Positions 50,687-60,597 of a stretch of 64,000 bases of DNA are shown here, in pieces. The stretch is taken from positions 7,795,001-7,859,000 of the forward strand of contig NC_079888.1 of assembly GCF_029227915.1 (NCBI RefSeq), written 5' to 3'. The position numbers and the translations under genes are program-made. The first letter of the stretch is position 1. Every line of letters begins with the position of its first letter. The notes below the pieces were generated by a model that was not told the DNA's origin, ran no database searches, and saw only the letters and a list, made by a program, of their open reading frames with translations. This stretch comes from Hydractinia symbiolongicarpus. Its lineage: Eukaryota > Cnidaria > Hydrozoa > Anthoathecata > Hydractiniidae.

Positions 50687-50869
50687 TGATTCGTTATTAG
50701 GTTCCGCCATTAAAGCCGTCTTGGACTTACGCAACAATTGACCACACCTTAAATTACTTAAAATTGGGCCACTCGCGTAATCCTACTGTTTGGGCTGGTA
50801 AAAGATTACGTGAGTCGAAACAGATTCAGCAATGTTAGCTTTCCATAAAGTAGACGTGGTACAGAAACA

Positions 50870-50951
50870 GACGAGGTGGCCGAGTGGCTAAGGCGATGGA
50901 CTGCTAATCCGTCGGGTTCTGCCCGCGTGGGTTCGAATCACATCTTCGTCG
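50870..50951 (+). tRNA. tRNA-Ser(GCU), Se
   Basis: CACAT; anticodon stem 3' side TCCGT. Confidence 0.88.
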
Positions 50952-50958
50952 CACATGC

Positions 50959-51030
50959 GGTTCTATGGTGTAATGATTAGCACTCTGGACTTTGAATCCA
51001 GCAATCCGAGTTCAAATCTCGGTAGAACCT
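50959..51030 (+). tRNA. tRNA-Gln(UUG), A-box A
   Basis: TAATGATTAG alters one A-box G. Confidence 0.92.
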
Positions 51031-51236
51031 GACCTTCTTTTTGAATTCTTATTTAATCTTTTGTTTGATAAATCCGTGAAGGAAAGGCTGATTTTTTCAA
51101 AATTGACTAAGCCATATTTGAATGATTTCAAGTCATTTCTTCAACATTTGCCAGGTTTATGGCAGAACTCATGCTTGGAGGGGAATTGGTGATTTCCACG
51201 GCGCGTTCATAATGCAATTAAAAGTGCAGTAGAAAT

Positions 51237-51309
51237 CGCCCAAAGTGGGACTCGAACCCACGACCTTGAGATTAAGAGTCTCATGCTCTACCGACTGAGC
51301 TAGCCGGGC
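51237..51309 (-). tRNA. tRNA-Lys(CUU), Kf
   Basis: Kf. Confidence 0.93.
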
Positions 51310-51492
51310 TGAATCGTTATTAGGTTCCGCCATTAAAGCCGTCTTGGACTTACGCAACAATTGACCACACCTTAAATTACCTAAAATTGGGCCACTCGCG
51401 TAATCCTACTGTTTGGGCTGGTAAAAGGTTACGTGAGTCGAAACAGGTTCAGCAATGTTAGCTTTCCATAGAGTTGTCGTCGTACAGAAACA

Positions 51493-51574
51493 GACGAGGT
51501 GGCCGAGTGGCTAAGGCGATGGACTGCTAATCCTTCGGGCTCTGCCCGCGTGGGTTCGAATCACATCTTCGTTG
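51493..51574 (+). tRNA. tRNA-Ser(GCU), Se with U72
   Basis: G1-U72 wobble; CACAT. Confidence 0.89.
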
Positions 51575-51581
51575 CACATGC

Positions 51582-51653
51582 GGTTCTATGGTGTAATGGT
51601 TAGCACTCTGGACTTTGAATCCAGCAATCCGAGTTCAAATCTCGGTAGAACCT
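51582..51653 (+). tRNA. tRNA-Gln(UUG), Qa
   Basis: CAAT variable region. Confidence 0.95.
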
Positions 51654-51860
51654 GACCTTCTTTTTGAATTTTGATTTAATCTTTTGTTTAAAAAATACGT
51701 GAGGGAAAGGCTGATTTATTTAAAATTGACTAAGCCATATTTGAATGCTTTCAAGTCATTTCTTCAACATTTGCCAGGTTTATGGGCAGAACTCATGCTT
51801 AGAGTAGAATTGATGATTTCCACGGCGCGTTCGTAATGCAATTAAAAGTGTATCAAAAAA

Positions 51861-51933
51861 CGCCCAACGTGGGGCTCGAACCCACGACCCTGAGATTAAG
51901 AGTCTCATGCTCTACCGACTGAGCTAGCCGGGC
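51861..51933 (-). tRNA. tRNA-Lys(CUU), Ka
   Basis: Intact. Confidence 0.96.
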
Positions 51934-52116
51934 TGATTCGTTATTAGGTTCCGCCAATAAAGCCGTCTTGGACTTACGCAACAATTGACCACACCTTAAA
52001 TTACTTAAAATTGGTCCACTCGCGTAATCCTACTGTTTGGGCTGGTAAAAGATTACGTGAGTCGAAACAGATTCAGCAATGTTAGCTTTCCATAGAGTTG
52101 TCGTCCTACAGAAACA

Positions 52117-52198
52117 GACGAGGTGGCCGAGTGGCTAAGGCGATGGACTGCTAATCCGTCGGGCTCTGCCCGCGTGGGTTCGAATCACATCTTCGTCG
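52117..52198 (+). tRNA. tRNA-Ser(GCU), Se
   Basis: CACAT; TCCGT stem. Confidence 0.88.
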
Positions 52199-52205
52199 CA
52201 CATGC

Positions 52206-52277
52206 GGTTCTATGGTGTAATGGTTAGCACTCTGGACTTTGAATCCAGCAATCCGAGTTCAAATCTCGGTAGAACCT
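52206..52277 (+). tRNA. tRNA-Gln(UUG), Qa
   Basis: CAAT variable region. Confidence 0.95.
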
Positions 52278-52483
52278 GACCTTCTTTTTGAATTCTGATT
52301 TAATCTTTTATTTAAAAAATACTTGAGGGAAAGGCTGATTTATTTAAAATTGACTAAGCCATATTTGAATGCTTTCAAGTCATTTCTTCAACATTTGCCA
52401 GGTTTATGGCAGAACTCATGCTTAGAGGAGAATTGATGATTTCCACGGCGCGTTCGTAATGCAATTAAAAGTGTATCAAAAAA

Positions 52484-52556
52484 CGCCCAACGTGGGGCTC
52501 GAACCCACGACCCTGAGATTAAGAGTCTCATGCTCTACCGACTGAGCCACCCGGGC
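52484..52556 (-). tRNA. tRNA-Lys(CUU), Ka with G7, G9
   Basis: As at 36913. Confidence 0.91.
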
Positions 52557-52739
52557 TGATTCGTTATTAGGTTCCGCCATTAAAGCCGTCTTGAACTTAC
52601 GCAACAATTGACCACACCTAAGATTACTTAAAATTGGGCCACTCGCGTAATCCTATTGTTTGGGCTGGTAAAAGGTTACGTGAGTCGAAACAGGTTCAGC
52701 AATGTTAGCTTTCCATAGAGTAGACGTCGTACAGAAACA

Positions 52740-52821
52740 GACGAGGTGGCCGAGTGGCTAAGGCGATGGACTGCTAATCCTTCGGGCTCTGCCCGCGTGG
52801 GTTCGAATCACGTCTTCGTCG
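52740..52821 (+). tRNA. tRNA-Ser(GCU), Se
   Basis: CACGT T-stem. Confidence 0.9.
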
Positions 52822-52828
52822 CACATGC

Positions 52829-52900
52829 GGTTCTATGGTGTAATGGTTAGCACTCTGGACTTTGAATCCAGCAATCCGAGTTCAAATCTCGGTAGAACCT
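52829..52900 (+). tRNA. tRNA-Gln(UUG), Qa
   Basis: CAAT variable region. Confidence 0.95.
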
Positions 52901-53106
52901 GACCTTCTTTTTGAATTCTGATTTAATCTTTTGTTTATAAAATACGTGAGGGAAAGGCTGATTTATTTAAAATTGACTAAGCCATATTTGAATGCTTTCA
53001 AGTAATTTCTTCAACATTTGCCAGGTTTATGGCAGAACTCATGCTTAGAGGAGAATTGATGATTTCCACGGCGCGTTCGTAATGCAATTAAAAGTGTATC
53101 AAAAAA

Positions 53107-53179
53107 CGCCCAACGTGGGGCTCGAACCCACGACCCTGAGATTAAGAGTCTCATGCTCTACCAACTGAGCCACCCGGGC
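53107..53179 (-). tRNA. tRNA-Lys(CUU), Ka with G7, G9
   Basis: Also a D-loop C-to-U change. Confidence 0.91.
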
Positions 53180-53362
53180 TGATTCGTTATTAGGTTCCGC
53201 CATTAAAGCCGTCTTGAACTTACGCAACAATTGACCACACCTAAGATTACTTGAAATTGGGCCACTCGCGTAATCCTACTGTTTGGGCTGGTAAAAGGTT
53301 ACGTGAGTCGAAACAGGTTCAGCAATGTTAGCTTTCCATAGAGTAGACGTCGTACAGAAACA

Positions 53363-53444
53363 GACGAGGTGGCCGAGTGGATAAGGCGATGGACTGCTAA
53401 TCCTTCGGGCTCTGCCCGCGTGGGTTCGAATCACGTCTTCGTCG
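53363..53444 (+). tRNA. tRNA-Ser(GCU), Se
   Basis: CACGT; D loop GGATAAG. Confidence 0.89.
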
Positions 53445-53451
53445 CACATTC

Positions 53452-53523
53452 GGTTCTATGGTGTAATGGTTAGCACTCTGGACTTTGAATCCAGCTATCC
53501 GAGTTCAAATCTTGGTAAAACCT
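53452..53523 (+). tRNA. tRNA-Gln(UUG), A68
   Basis: A68 opposes C5 in the acceptor; U63. Confidence 0.88.
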
Positions 53524-53729
53524 GACCTTCTTTTTGAATTCTTATTTAATCTTTTGTTTGATAAATCCATGAAGGAAAGGCTGATTTTTTCAAAATTGAC
53601 TAAGCCATATTTGAATGATTTCAAGTCATTTCTTCAACATTTGCCAGGTTTATGGCAGAACTCATGCTTGGAGGGGAATTGGTGATTTCCACTGCGCGTT
53701 CATAATGCAATTAAAAGTGCAGTAGAAAT

Positions 53730-53802
53730 CGCCCAAAGTGGGACTCGAACCCACGACCTTGAGATTAAGAGTCTCATGCTCTACCGACTGAGCTAGCCGG
53801 GC
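53730..53802 (-). tRNA. tRNA-Lys(CUU), Kf
   Basis: Kf; counterpart of 51237. Confidence 0.93.
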
Positions 53803-53985
53803 TGAATCGTTATTAGGTTCCGCCATTAAAGCCGTCTTGGACTTACGCAACAATTGACCACACCTTAAATTACCTAAAATTGGGCCACTCGCGTAATCCT
53901 ACTGTTTGGGCTGGTAAAAGATTACGTGAGTCGAAACAGGTTCAGCAATGTTAGCTTTCCATAGAGTTGACGTCGTACAGAAACA

Positions 53986-54067
53986 GACGAGGTGGCCGAG
54001 TGGCTAAGGCGATGGACTGCTAATCCTTCGGGCTCTGCCCGCGTGGGTTCGAATCACATCTTCGTTG
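53986..54067 (+). tRNA. tRNA-Ser(GCU), Se with U72
   Basis: As at 51493. Confidence 0.89.
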
Positions 54068-54074
54068 CACATGC

Positions 54075-54146
54075 GGTTCTATGGTGTAATGGTTAGCACT
54101 CTGGACTTTGAATCCAGCAATCCGAGTTCAAATCTCGGTAGAACCT
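54075..54146 (+). tRNA. tRNA-Gln(UUG), Qa
   Basis: CAAT variable region. Confidence 0.95.
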
Positions 54147-54353
54147 GACCTTCTTTTTGAATTTTGATTTATTCTTTTGTTTAAAAAATACGTGAGGGAA
54201 AGGCTGATTTATTTAAAATTGACTAAGCCATATTTGAATGCTTTCAAGTCATTTCTTCAACATTTGCCAGGTTTATGGGCAGAACTCATGCTTAGAGTAG
54301 AATTGATGATTTCCACGGCGCGTTCGTAATGCAATTAAAAGTGTATCAAAAAA

Positions 54354-54426
54354 CGCCCAACGTGGGGCTCGAACCCACGACCCTGAGATTAAGAGTCTCA
54401 TGCTCTACCGACTGAGCTAGCCGGGC
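54354..54426 (-). tRNA. tRNA-Lys(CUU), Ka
   Basis: Intact. Confidence 0.96.
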
Positions 54427-54609
54427 TGATTCGTTATTAGGTTCCGCCAATAAAGCCGTCTTGGACTTACGCAACAATTGACCACACCTTAAATTACTTA
54501 AAATTGGTCCACTCGCGTAATCCTACTGTTTGGGCTGGTAAAAGATTACGTGAGTCGAAACAGATTCAGCAATGTTAGCTTTCCATAGAGTTGTCGTCCT
54601 ACAGAAACA

Positions 54610-54691
54610 GACGAGGTGGCCGAGTGGCTAAGGCGATGGACTGCTAATCCGTCGGGCTCTGCCCGCGTGGGTTCGAATCACATCTTCGTCG
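54610..54691 (+). tRNA. tRNA-Ser(GCU), Se
   Basis: CACAT; TCCGT stem. Confidence 0.88.
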
Positions 54692-54698
54692 CACATGC

Positions 54699-54770
54699 GG
54701 TTCTATGGTGTAATGGTTAGCACTCTGGACTTTGAATCCAGCAATCCGAGTTCAAATCTCGGTAGAACCT
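54699..54770 (+). tRNA. tRNA-Gln(UUG), Qa
   Basis: CAAT variable region. Confidence 0.95.
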
Positions 54771-54976
54771 GACCTTCTTTTTGAATTCTGATTTAATCTT
54801 TTATTTAAAAAATACTTGAGGGAAAGGCTGATTTATTTAAAATTGACTAAGCCATATTTGAATGCTTTCAAGTCATTTCTTCAACATTTGCCAGGTTTAT
54901 GGCAGAACTCATGCTTAGAGGAGAATTGATGATTTCCACGGCGCGTTCGTAATGCAATTAAAAGTGTATCAAAAAA

Positions 54977-55049
54977 CGCCCAACGTGGGGCTCGAACCCA
55001 CGACCCTGAGATTAAGAGTCTCATGCTCTACCGACTGAGCCACCCGGGC
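54977..55049 (-). tRNA. tRNA-Lys(CUU), Ka with G7, G9
   Basis: Counterpart of 52484. Confidence 0.91.
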
Positions 55050-55232
55050 TGATTCGTTATTAGGTTCCGCCATTAAAGCCGTCTTGAACTTACGCAACAA
55101 TTGACCACACCTAAGATTACTTAAAATTGGGCCACTCGCGTAATCCTACTGTTTGGGCTGGTAAAAGGTTACGTGAGTCGAAACAGGTTCAGCAATGTTA
55201 GCTTTCCATAGAGTAGACGTCGTACAGAAACA

Positions 55233-55314
55233 GACGAGGTGGCCGAGTGGCTAAGGCGATGGACTGCTAATCCTTCGGGCTCTGCCCGCGTGGGTTCGAA
55301 TCACGTCTTCGTCG
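55233..55314 (+). tRNA. tRNA-Ser(GCU), Se
   Basis: CACGT T-stem. Confidence 0.9.
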
Positions 55315-55321
55315 CACATGC

Positions 55322-55393
55322 GGTTCTATGGTGTAATGGTTAGCACTCTGGACTTTGAATCCAGCAATCCGAGTTCAAATCTCGGTAGAACCT
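55322..55393 (+). tRNA. tRNA-Gln(UUG), Qa
   Basis: CAAT variable region. Confidence 0.95.
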
Positions 55394-55599
55394 GATCTTC
55401 TTTTTGAATTCTGATTTAATCTTTTGTTTATAAAATACGTGAGGGAAAGGCTGATTTATTTAAAATTGACTAAGCCATATTTGAATGCTTTCAAGTAATT
55501 TCTTCAACATTTGCCAGGTTTATGGCAGAACTCATGCTTAGAGGAGAATTGGTGATTTCCACGGCGCGTTCGTAATGCAATTAAAAGTGTATCAAAAAA

Positions 55600-55672
55600 C
55601 ACCCAACGTGCGGCTCGAACCCACGACCCTGAGATTAAGAATCTCATGCTCTACCGACTGAGCCAGCCGGGC
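55600..55672 (-). tRNA. tRNA-Lys(CUU), Ka with U72, G62
   Basis: G52-G62 mismatch, U32, G9, G1-U72 wobble. Confidence 0.87.
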
Positions 55673-55855
55673 CGATTCGTTATTAGATTCCGCCGTTAAA
55701 GCCGTCTTGGACTTACGCAACAATTGACCACACCTAAGATTACTTAAAATTGGGCCACTCGCGTAATCCTACTGCTTGGGGTAGTAAAATGTTACGTGAG
55801 TCGAAACAGGTTCAGCAATGTTAGCTTTCCATAGAGTAGACGTCGTACAGAAACA

Positions 55856-55937
55856 GACGAGGTGGCCGAGTGGCTAAGGCGATGGACTGCTAATCCTTCG
55901 GGCTCTGCCCGCGTCGGTTCGAATCACGTCTTCGTCG
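55856..55937 (+). tRNA. tRNA-Ser(GCU), Se
   Basis: CACGT; C51 in the T-stem. Confidence 0.87.
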
Positions 55938-55944
55938 CACATGC

Positions 55945-56016
55945 GGTTCTATGGTGTAATGGTTAGCACTCTGGACTTTGAATCCAGCAATCCGAGTTCA
56001 AATCTCGGTAGAACCT
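55945..56016 (+). tRNA. tRNA-Gln(UUG), Qa
   Basis: CAAT variable region. Confidence 0.95.
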
Positions 56017-56222
56017 GACCTTCTTTTTGAATTCTGATTTAATCTTTTGTTTATAAAATACGTGAGGGAAAGGCTGATTTATTTAAAATTGACTAAGCCA
56101 TATTTGAATGCTTTCAAGTCATTTCTTCAACATTTGCCAGGTTTATGGCAGAACTCATGCTTAGAGGAGAATTGGTGATTTCCACGGCGCGTTCGTAATG
56201 CAATTAAAAGTGTATCAAAAAA

Positions 56223-56295
56223 CACCCAACGTGCGGCTCGAACCCACGACCCTGAGATTAAGAATCTCATGCTCTACCGACTGAGCCAGCCGGGC
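56223..56295 (-). tRNA. tRNA-Lys(CUU), Ka with U72, G62
   Basis: Same as 55600, one unit apart. Confidence 0.87.
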
Positions 56296-56478
56296 CGATT
56301 CGTTATTAGATTCCGCCGTTAAAGCCGTCTTGGACTTACGCAACAATTGACCACACCTAAGATTACTTAAAATTGGGCCACTCGCGTAATCCTACTGCTT
56401 GGGGTAGTAAAATGTTACGTGAGTCAAAACAGGTTCAGAAATGTGAGTTTTCCATAAAGTAGACGTGGTACAGAAACA

Positions 56479-56559
56479 GACGAGGTGGCCGAGTGGTTAA
56501 GGCGATGGACTGCTAATCCATTGGGCTCTGCCTGCGTGGGTTTGAATCCCACTTTGTCG
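56479..56559 (+). tRNA. tRNA-Ser(GCU), Sc with U56
   Basis: 81 nt; box B GGTTTGAATCC; TTTGTC acceptor end. Confidence 0.82.
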
Positions 56560-56566
56560 CACATTC

Positions 56567-56638
56567 GGTTCTATGATGTAATGGTTAGCACTCTAGACTT
56601 TGAACCCAGCGATCCGAGTTGAAATCTCGGTAGAACCT
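56567..56638 (+). tRNA. tRNA-Gln(UUG), G56, degenerate
   Basis: A10, CTAGA/CCCAG anticodon stem and G56. Confidence 0.76.
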
Positions 56639-56863
56639 GATTTTGTTTTTGAACTCTGATTAAATCATTTGTTTAGGAAATGCGTGAGGAAGGGATGATT
56701 TTTCTAAAATGGTCTTGGACTTACGCAACAATTGACCACACCTAAGGTTACTTAAAATTGGGCGACTCGCGTAATCCTACTGTTTGGGCTGGTAAAAGGT
56801 TACGTGAGTCGAAACAGGTTCAGCAATGTTAGCTTTCCATAAAGTGGACGTGTTACAGAAACA
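56639..56863. other. Shortened unit: Lys gene deleted
   Basis: From Gln to the next Ser is only 225 bp. Sequence jumps near 56,709-56,712 from the post-Gln spacer straight into the region upstream of Lys, losing about 237 bp with the whole Lys gene. Confidence 0.92.
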
Positions 56864-56944
56864 GACGAGGTGGCCGAGTGGTTAAGGCGATGGACTGCTA
56901 ATCCATTGGGCTCTGCCCGCGTGGGTTCGAATCCCACTTCGTCG
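56864..56944 (+). tRNA. tRNA-Ser(GCU), Sc
   Basis: Sc; in the unit without Lys. Confidence 0.88.
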
Positions 56945-56951
56945 CACATTC

Positions 56952-57023
56952 GGTTCTATGATGTAATGGTTAGCACTCTGGACTTTGAACCAAGCGATCC
57001 GATTTCAAATCTTGGTAGAACCT
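56952..57023 (+). tRNA. tRNA-Gln(UUG), U53
   Basis: A10, CCAAG anticodon stem and U53 in box B. Confidence 0.8.
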
Positions 57024-57228
57024 GATTTTCTTTTTGAACTCTGATTTAATCATTTGTTTAAGAAATGCGTGAGGAAGGGATAATTTATCTAAAATTGACT
57101 AAGCCATATTTGAATGCTTTCAAGTCATTTCTTCAAAATTTGCCAGGTTTTTGGCAGAACTCATGCTTAGAGGGGAATTGGTGATTTCTAAGGCGCGTTG
57201 GTAATGCAATTATAAGTTTATCAGAAAA

Positions 57229-57301
57229 CTCCCAACGTGGGGCCCGAACCCACAAGCCTACGATGAAGAGTCTCATGCTGTACCGACTGCGCAAGCCGGG
57301 C
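57229..57301 (-). pseudogene. tRNA-Lys relic, Ke
   Basis: Ke with further D-arm and variable-region change. Confidence 0.8.
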
Positions 57302-57484
57302 CGATTCGTTATTAGATTCCGCCGTTAAAGCCGTCTTGGACTTAAGCAACATTTGACCACGCCTAAGATTACTTAAAATTGGGCCACTCGCGTAATCCTA
57401 CTGTTTGAGCTGGTAAAAGGTTACGTGAGTCGAAACAGGTTCAGAAATGTTAGCTTTCCATAAAGTAGAAGTGGTACAGAAACA

Positions 57485-57566
57485 GACGAGGTGGCCGAGT
57501 GGTTAAGGCGATGGACTGCTAATCCATTGGGCTCTGCCCGCGTGGGTTCGAATCCCATCTTCGTCG
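57485..57566 (+). tRNA. tRNA-Ser(GCU), Sa
   Basis: Intact. Confidence 0.96.
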
Positions 57567-57573
57567 CACATTC

Positions 57574-57645
57574 AGTTCTATGGTGTAATAGTTAGCCCTC
57601 TGGACTTTGAATCCAGCGATCCGAGTTCAAATATCGGTAGAACCT
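57574..57645 (+). tRNA. tRNA-Gln(UUG), A1, A-box variant
   Basis: A1-C72, TAATAGTTAGCCC in the D arm, A62 in the T-stem. Confidence 0.82.
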
Positions 57646-57851
57646 GACCTTCTTTTTGAATTCTGATTTAATCTTTTGTTTAAAGAAAACGTGAGGGAAA
57701 GGCTGATTTATTTAAAATTGACTAAGCCATATTTGAATGCTTTCAAGTCATTTCTTTAACATTTGCCAGGTTTATGGCAGAACTCATGCTTAAAGGAGAA
57801 TTGGAGATTTCCACGGCGCGTTCGTAATGCAATTAAAAGTGTATCAGAAAA

Positions 57852-57924
57852 CGGCCAACGTGGGGCTCGAACCCACGACCCTGAGATTAAGAGTCTCATG
57901 CTCTACCGATTGAGCTAGCCGGGC
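57852..57924 (-). tRNA. tRNA-Lys(CUU), Ka with C71
   Basis: C2-C71 mismatch; U13-type D arm not present (GCTCAATCGG). Confidence 0.91.
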
Positions 57925-58107
57925 TGATTCGTTATTAGGTTCCGCCATTAAAGCCGTCTTGGACTTACGCAACAATTGACCACACCTAAGGTTACTTAAA
58001 ATTGGGCGACTCGCGTAATCCCACTGTTTGGGCTGGTGAAAGGTTACGTGAGTCGAAACAGGTTCAGCAATGTTAGCTTTCCATAAAGTAGACGTGGTGC
58101 AGAAACA

Positions 58108-58189
58108 GACGAGGTGGCCGAGTGGTTAAGGCGATGGACTGCTAATCCATTGGGCTCTGCCCGCGTGGGTTCGAATCCCATCTTCGTCG
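58108..58189 (+). tRNA. tRNA-Ser(GCU), Sa
   Basis: Intact. Confidence 0.96.
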
Positions 58190-58196
58190 CACATTC

Positions 58197-58268
58197 GCTT
58201 CTATGGTGTAATAGTTAGCCCTCTGGACTTTGAATCCAGCGATCCGAGTTCAAATCTCGGTAGAACCT
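58197..58268 (+). tRNA. tRNA-Gln(UUG), C2, A-box variant
   Basis: C2-C71 mismatch; TAATAGTTAGCCC. Closest relative of the UUA copy at 59442. Confidence 0.87.
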
Positions 58269-58474
58269 GACCTTCTTTTTGAATTCTAATTTAATCTTTT
58301 GTTTAAAGAAAACGTGAGGGAGAGGGTGATTTATTTAAAATTGACTAAGCCATATTTGAATGCTTTCAAGTCATTTCTTTAACATTTGCCAGGTTTATGG
58401 CAGAACTCATGCTTAGAGGAGAATTGGTGATTTCCACGGCGCGTTCGTAATGCAATTAAAAGTGTATCAGAAAC

Positions 58475-58547
58475 CGCCCAACGTGGGGCTCGAACCCACG
58501 ACCCTGAGATTAAGAGTCTCATGCTCTACCGACTGAGCTAGCCGGGC
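58475..58547 (-). tRNA. tRNA-Lys(CUU), Ka
   Basis: Intact; GGTTTC behind the gene lacks T4. Confidence 0.95.
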
Positions 58548-58730
58548 TGATTCGTTATTAGGTTCCGCCATTAAAGCCGTCTTGGACTTACGCAACAATT
58601 GACCACACCTAAGGTTACTTAAAATTGGGCGACTCGCGTAATCCCACTGTTTGGGCTGGTAAAAGGTTACGTGAGTCGAAACAGGTTCAGCAATGTTAGC
58701 TTTACATAAAGTAGACGTGGTACAGAACCA

Positions 58731-58812
58731 GACGAGGTGGCCGAGTGGTTAAGGCGATGGACTGCTAATCCATTGGGCTCTGCCCGCGTGGGTTCGAATC
58801 CCATCTTGGTCG
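58731..58812 (+). tRNA. tRNA-Ser(GCU), G69
   Basis: G4-G69 mismatch. Confidence 0.91.
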
Positions 58813-58819
58813 CACATTC

Positions 58820-58891
58820 GGTTCTATGATGTAATGGTTAGCACTCTGGACTTTGAATCCAGCGATCCGAGTTCAAATCTCGGTAGAACCT
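58820..58891 (+). tRNA. tRNA-Gln(UUG), A10
   Basis: A10 only. Confidence 0.92.
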
Positions 58892-59096
58892 GATTTTCTT
58901 TTTGAACTCTGATTTAATCATTTGTTTAAGAAATGCGTGAGGAAGGGATGATTTATCTAAAATTGACTAAGCCATATTGGAATGCTTTCAAGTCATTTCT
59001 TCAAAATTTGCCAGGTTTTTAGCAGAACTCATGCTTAGAGGGGAATTGGTGATTTCTAACCCGCGTTGGTAATGCAATTAAAAGTGTATTAGAAAA

Positions 59097-59169
59097 CTCC
59101 CAACGTGGGGCCCGAACCCACAACCCTACGATGAAGAGTCTCATGCTTTACCGACTGCGCTAGCCGGGC
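59097..59169 (-). pseudogene. tRNA-Lys relic, Ke
   Basis: Ke form. Confidence 0.82.
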
Positions 59170-59352
59170 CGATTCGTTATTAGATTCCGCCGTTAAAGCC
59201 GTCTTGGACTTACGCAACAATTGACCACACCTTAAATTACTTAAAATTGGGGCACTCGCGTAATCCCACTGTTTGGGCTGGTAAAAGGTTACGTGAGTCG
59301 AAACAGGTTCAGCAATGTTAGCTTTCCATAAAGTAGACGTGGTACAGAACCA

Positions 59353-59434
59353 GACGAGGTGGCCGAGTGGTTAAGGCGATGGACTGCTAATCCATTGGGC
59401 TCTGCCCGCGTGGGTTCGAATCCCATCTTCGTCG
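59353..59434 (+). tRNA. tRNA-Ser(GCU), Sa
   Basis: Intact; precedes the UUA Gln. Confidence 0.96.
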
Positions 59435-59441
59435 CACATTC

Positions 59442-59513
59442 GCTTCTATGGTGTAATAGTTAGCCCTCTGGACTTTAAATCCAGCGATCCGAGTTCAAAT
59501 CTCGGTAGAACCT
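59442..59513 (+). tRNA. Gln-type tRNA with UUA (ochre) anticodon
   Basis: Loop CTTTAAA gives UUA, complementary to the UAA stop codon, through one G36-to-A change. Box B is intact, U33 kept; C2-C71 mismatch and the TAATAGTTAGCCC A-box variant are shared with the UUG copy at 58197. Activity as a stop suppressor is a possibility only. Confidence 0.92.
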
Positions 59514-59719
59514 GACCTTCTTTTTGAATTCTAATCTAATCTTTTGTTTAAAGAAAACGTGAGGGAAAGGCTGATTTATTTAAAATTGACTAAGCCATAT
59601 TTGAATGCTTTCAAGTCATTTCTTTAACATTTGCCAGGTTTATGGCAGAACTCATGCTTAGAGGAGAATTGGTGATTTCCACGGCGCGTTCGTAATGCAA
59701 TTAAAAGTGCATCAGAAAA

Positions 59720-59792
59720 CGCCCAACGTGGGGCTCGAACCCACGACCCTGAGATTAAGAGTCCCATGCTCTACCGACTGAGCTAGCCGGGC
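59720..59792 (-). tRNA. tRNA-Lys(CUU), Ka with G29
   Basis: G29-U41 wobble. Confidence 0.94.
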
Positions 59793-59975
59793 TGATTCGT
59801 TATTAGGTTCCGCCATTAAAGCCGTCTTGAACTTACACAACAATTGACCACACCTAAGATTACTTAAAATTGGGCCACTCGCTTAATCCTACTGTTTGGG
59901 CTGGTAAACAATTTCGTGAGTCAAAACAGGTTCAGCAATGTTAGCTTTCCATAAAGTAGACGTGGTACAGAAACA

Positions 59976-60056
59976 GACGAGGTGGCCGAGTGGTTAAGGC
60001 GATGGACTGCTAATCCATTGGGCTCTGCCCGCGTGGGTTCGAATCGCACTTCGTCG
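59976..60056 (+). tRNA. tRNA-Ser(GCU), Sc
   Basis: Sc with CGCAC in the T-stem. Confidence 0.84.
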
Positions 60057-60063
60057 CACATTC

Positions 60064-60135
60064 GGTTCTATGATGTAATGGTTAGCACTCTGGACTTTGA
60101 ATCCAGCGACCCGATATCAAATCTCGGTAGAACCT
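60064..60135 (+). tRNA. tRNA-Gln(UUG), U53, A54
   Basis: Box B GATATCAAATC is broken; A10. Confidence 0.8.
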
Positions 60136-60341
60136 GATTTTCTTTTTGAACTCTGATTTAATCTTTTGTTTGAAAAATACGTGAAGGAAAGGCTGCTTTA
60201 TTCAAAATTGACTAAGCCATATTTGAATGCTTTCAAGTCATTTCTTCCACATTTGCCAGGTTTATGGCAGAACTCATGCTTAGAGGAGAATTAGTGATTT
60301 CCATGGCGCGTTCGTAATGCAATTAAAAGTTTATCAGAAAA

Positions 60342-60414
60342 CGCCCAACGTGGTGCTCGAACCCACGACCCTCAGATTAAGAGTATCATGCTCTACCGAC
60401 TGAGCTAGCCGGTC
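60342..60414 (-). tRNA. tRNA-Lys(CUU), Ka with A2, weak anticodon stem
   Basis: A2-G71, TGATA/TCTGA stem. Confidence 0.84.
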
Positions 60415-60597
60415 TGATTCGTTATTAGGTTTCGCCATTAAAGCCGTCTTGAACTTACACAACAATTGACCACACCTAAGATTACTTAAAATTGGGCCAC
60501 TCGCGTAATCCTACTGTTTGGGCTGGTAAACAATTACGTGAGACAAAACAGGTTCAGCAATGTTAGCTTTCCATAAAGTAGACGTGGTACAGAAACA

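Larger units (their letters stand above)
51237..53729. repeat. 4-unit block, copy 1
   Basis: Kf, Ka, G7 Lys, G7 Lys units with Se Ser genes, repeated 2,493 bp later. Confidence 0.88.
53730..56222. repeat. 4-unit block, copy 2
   Basis: Repeat of the preceding four units, including the U72 Ser marker; the last Lys has been replaced by a U72 form. Confidence 0.85.
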
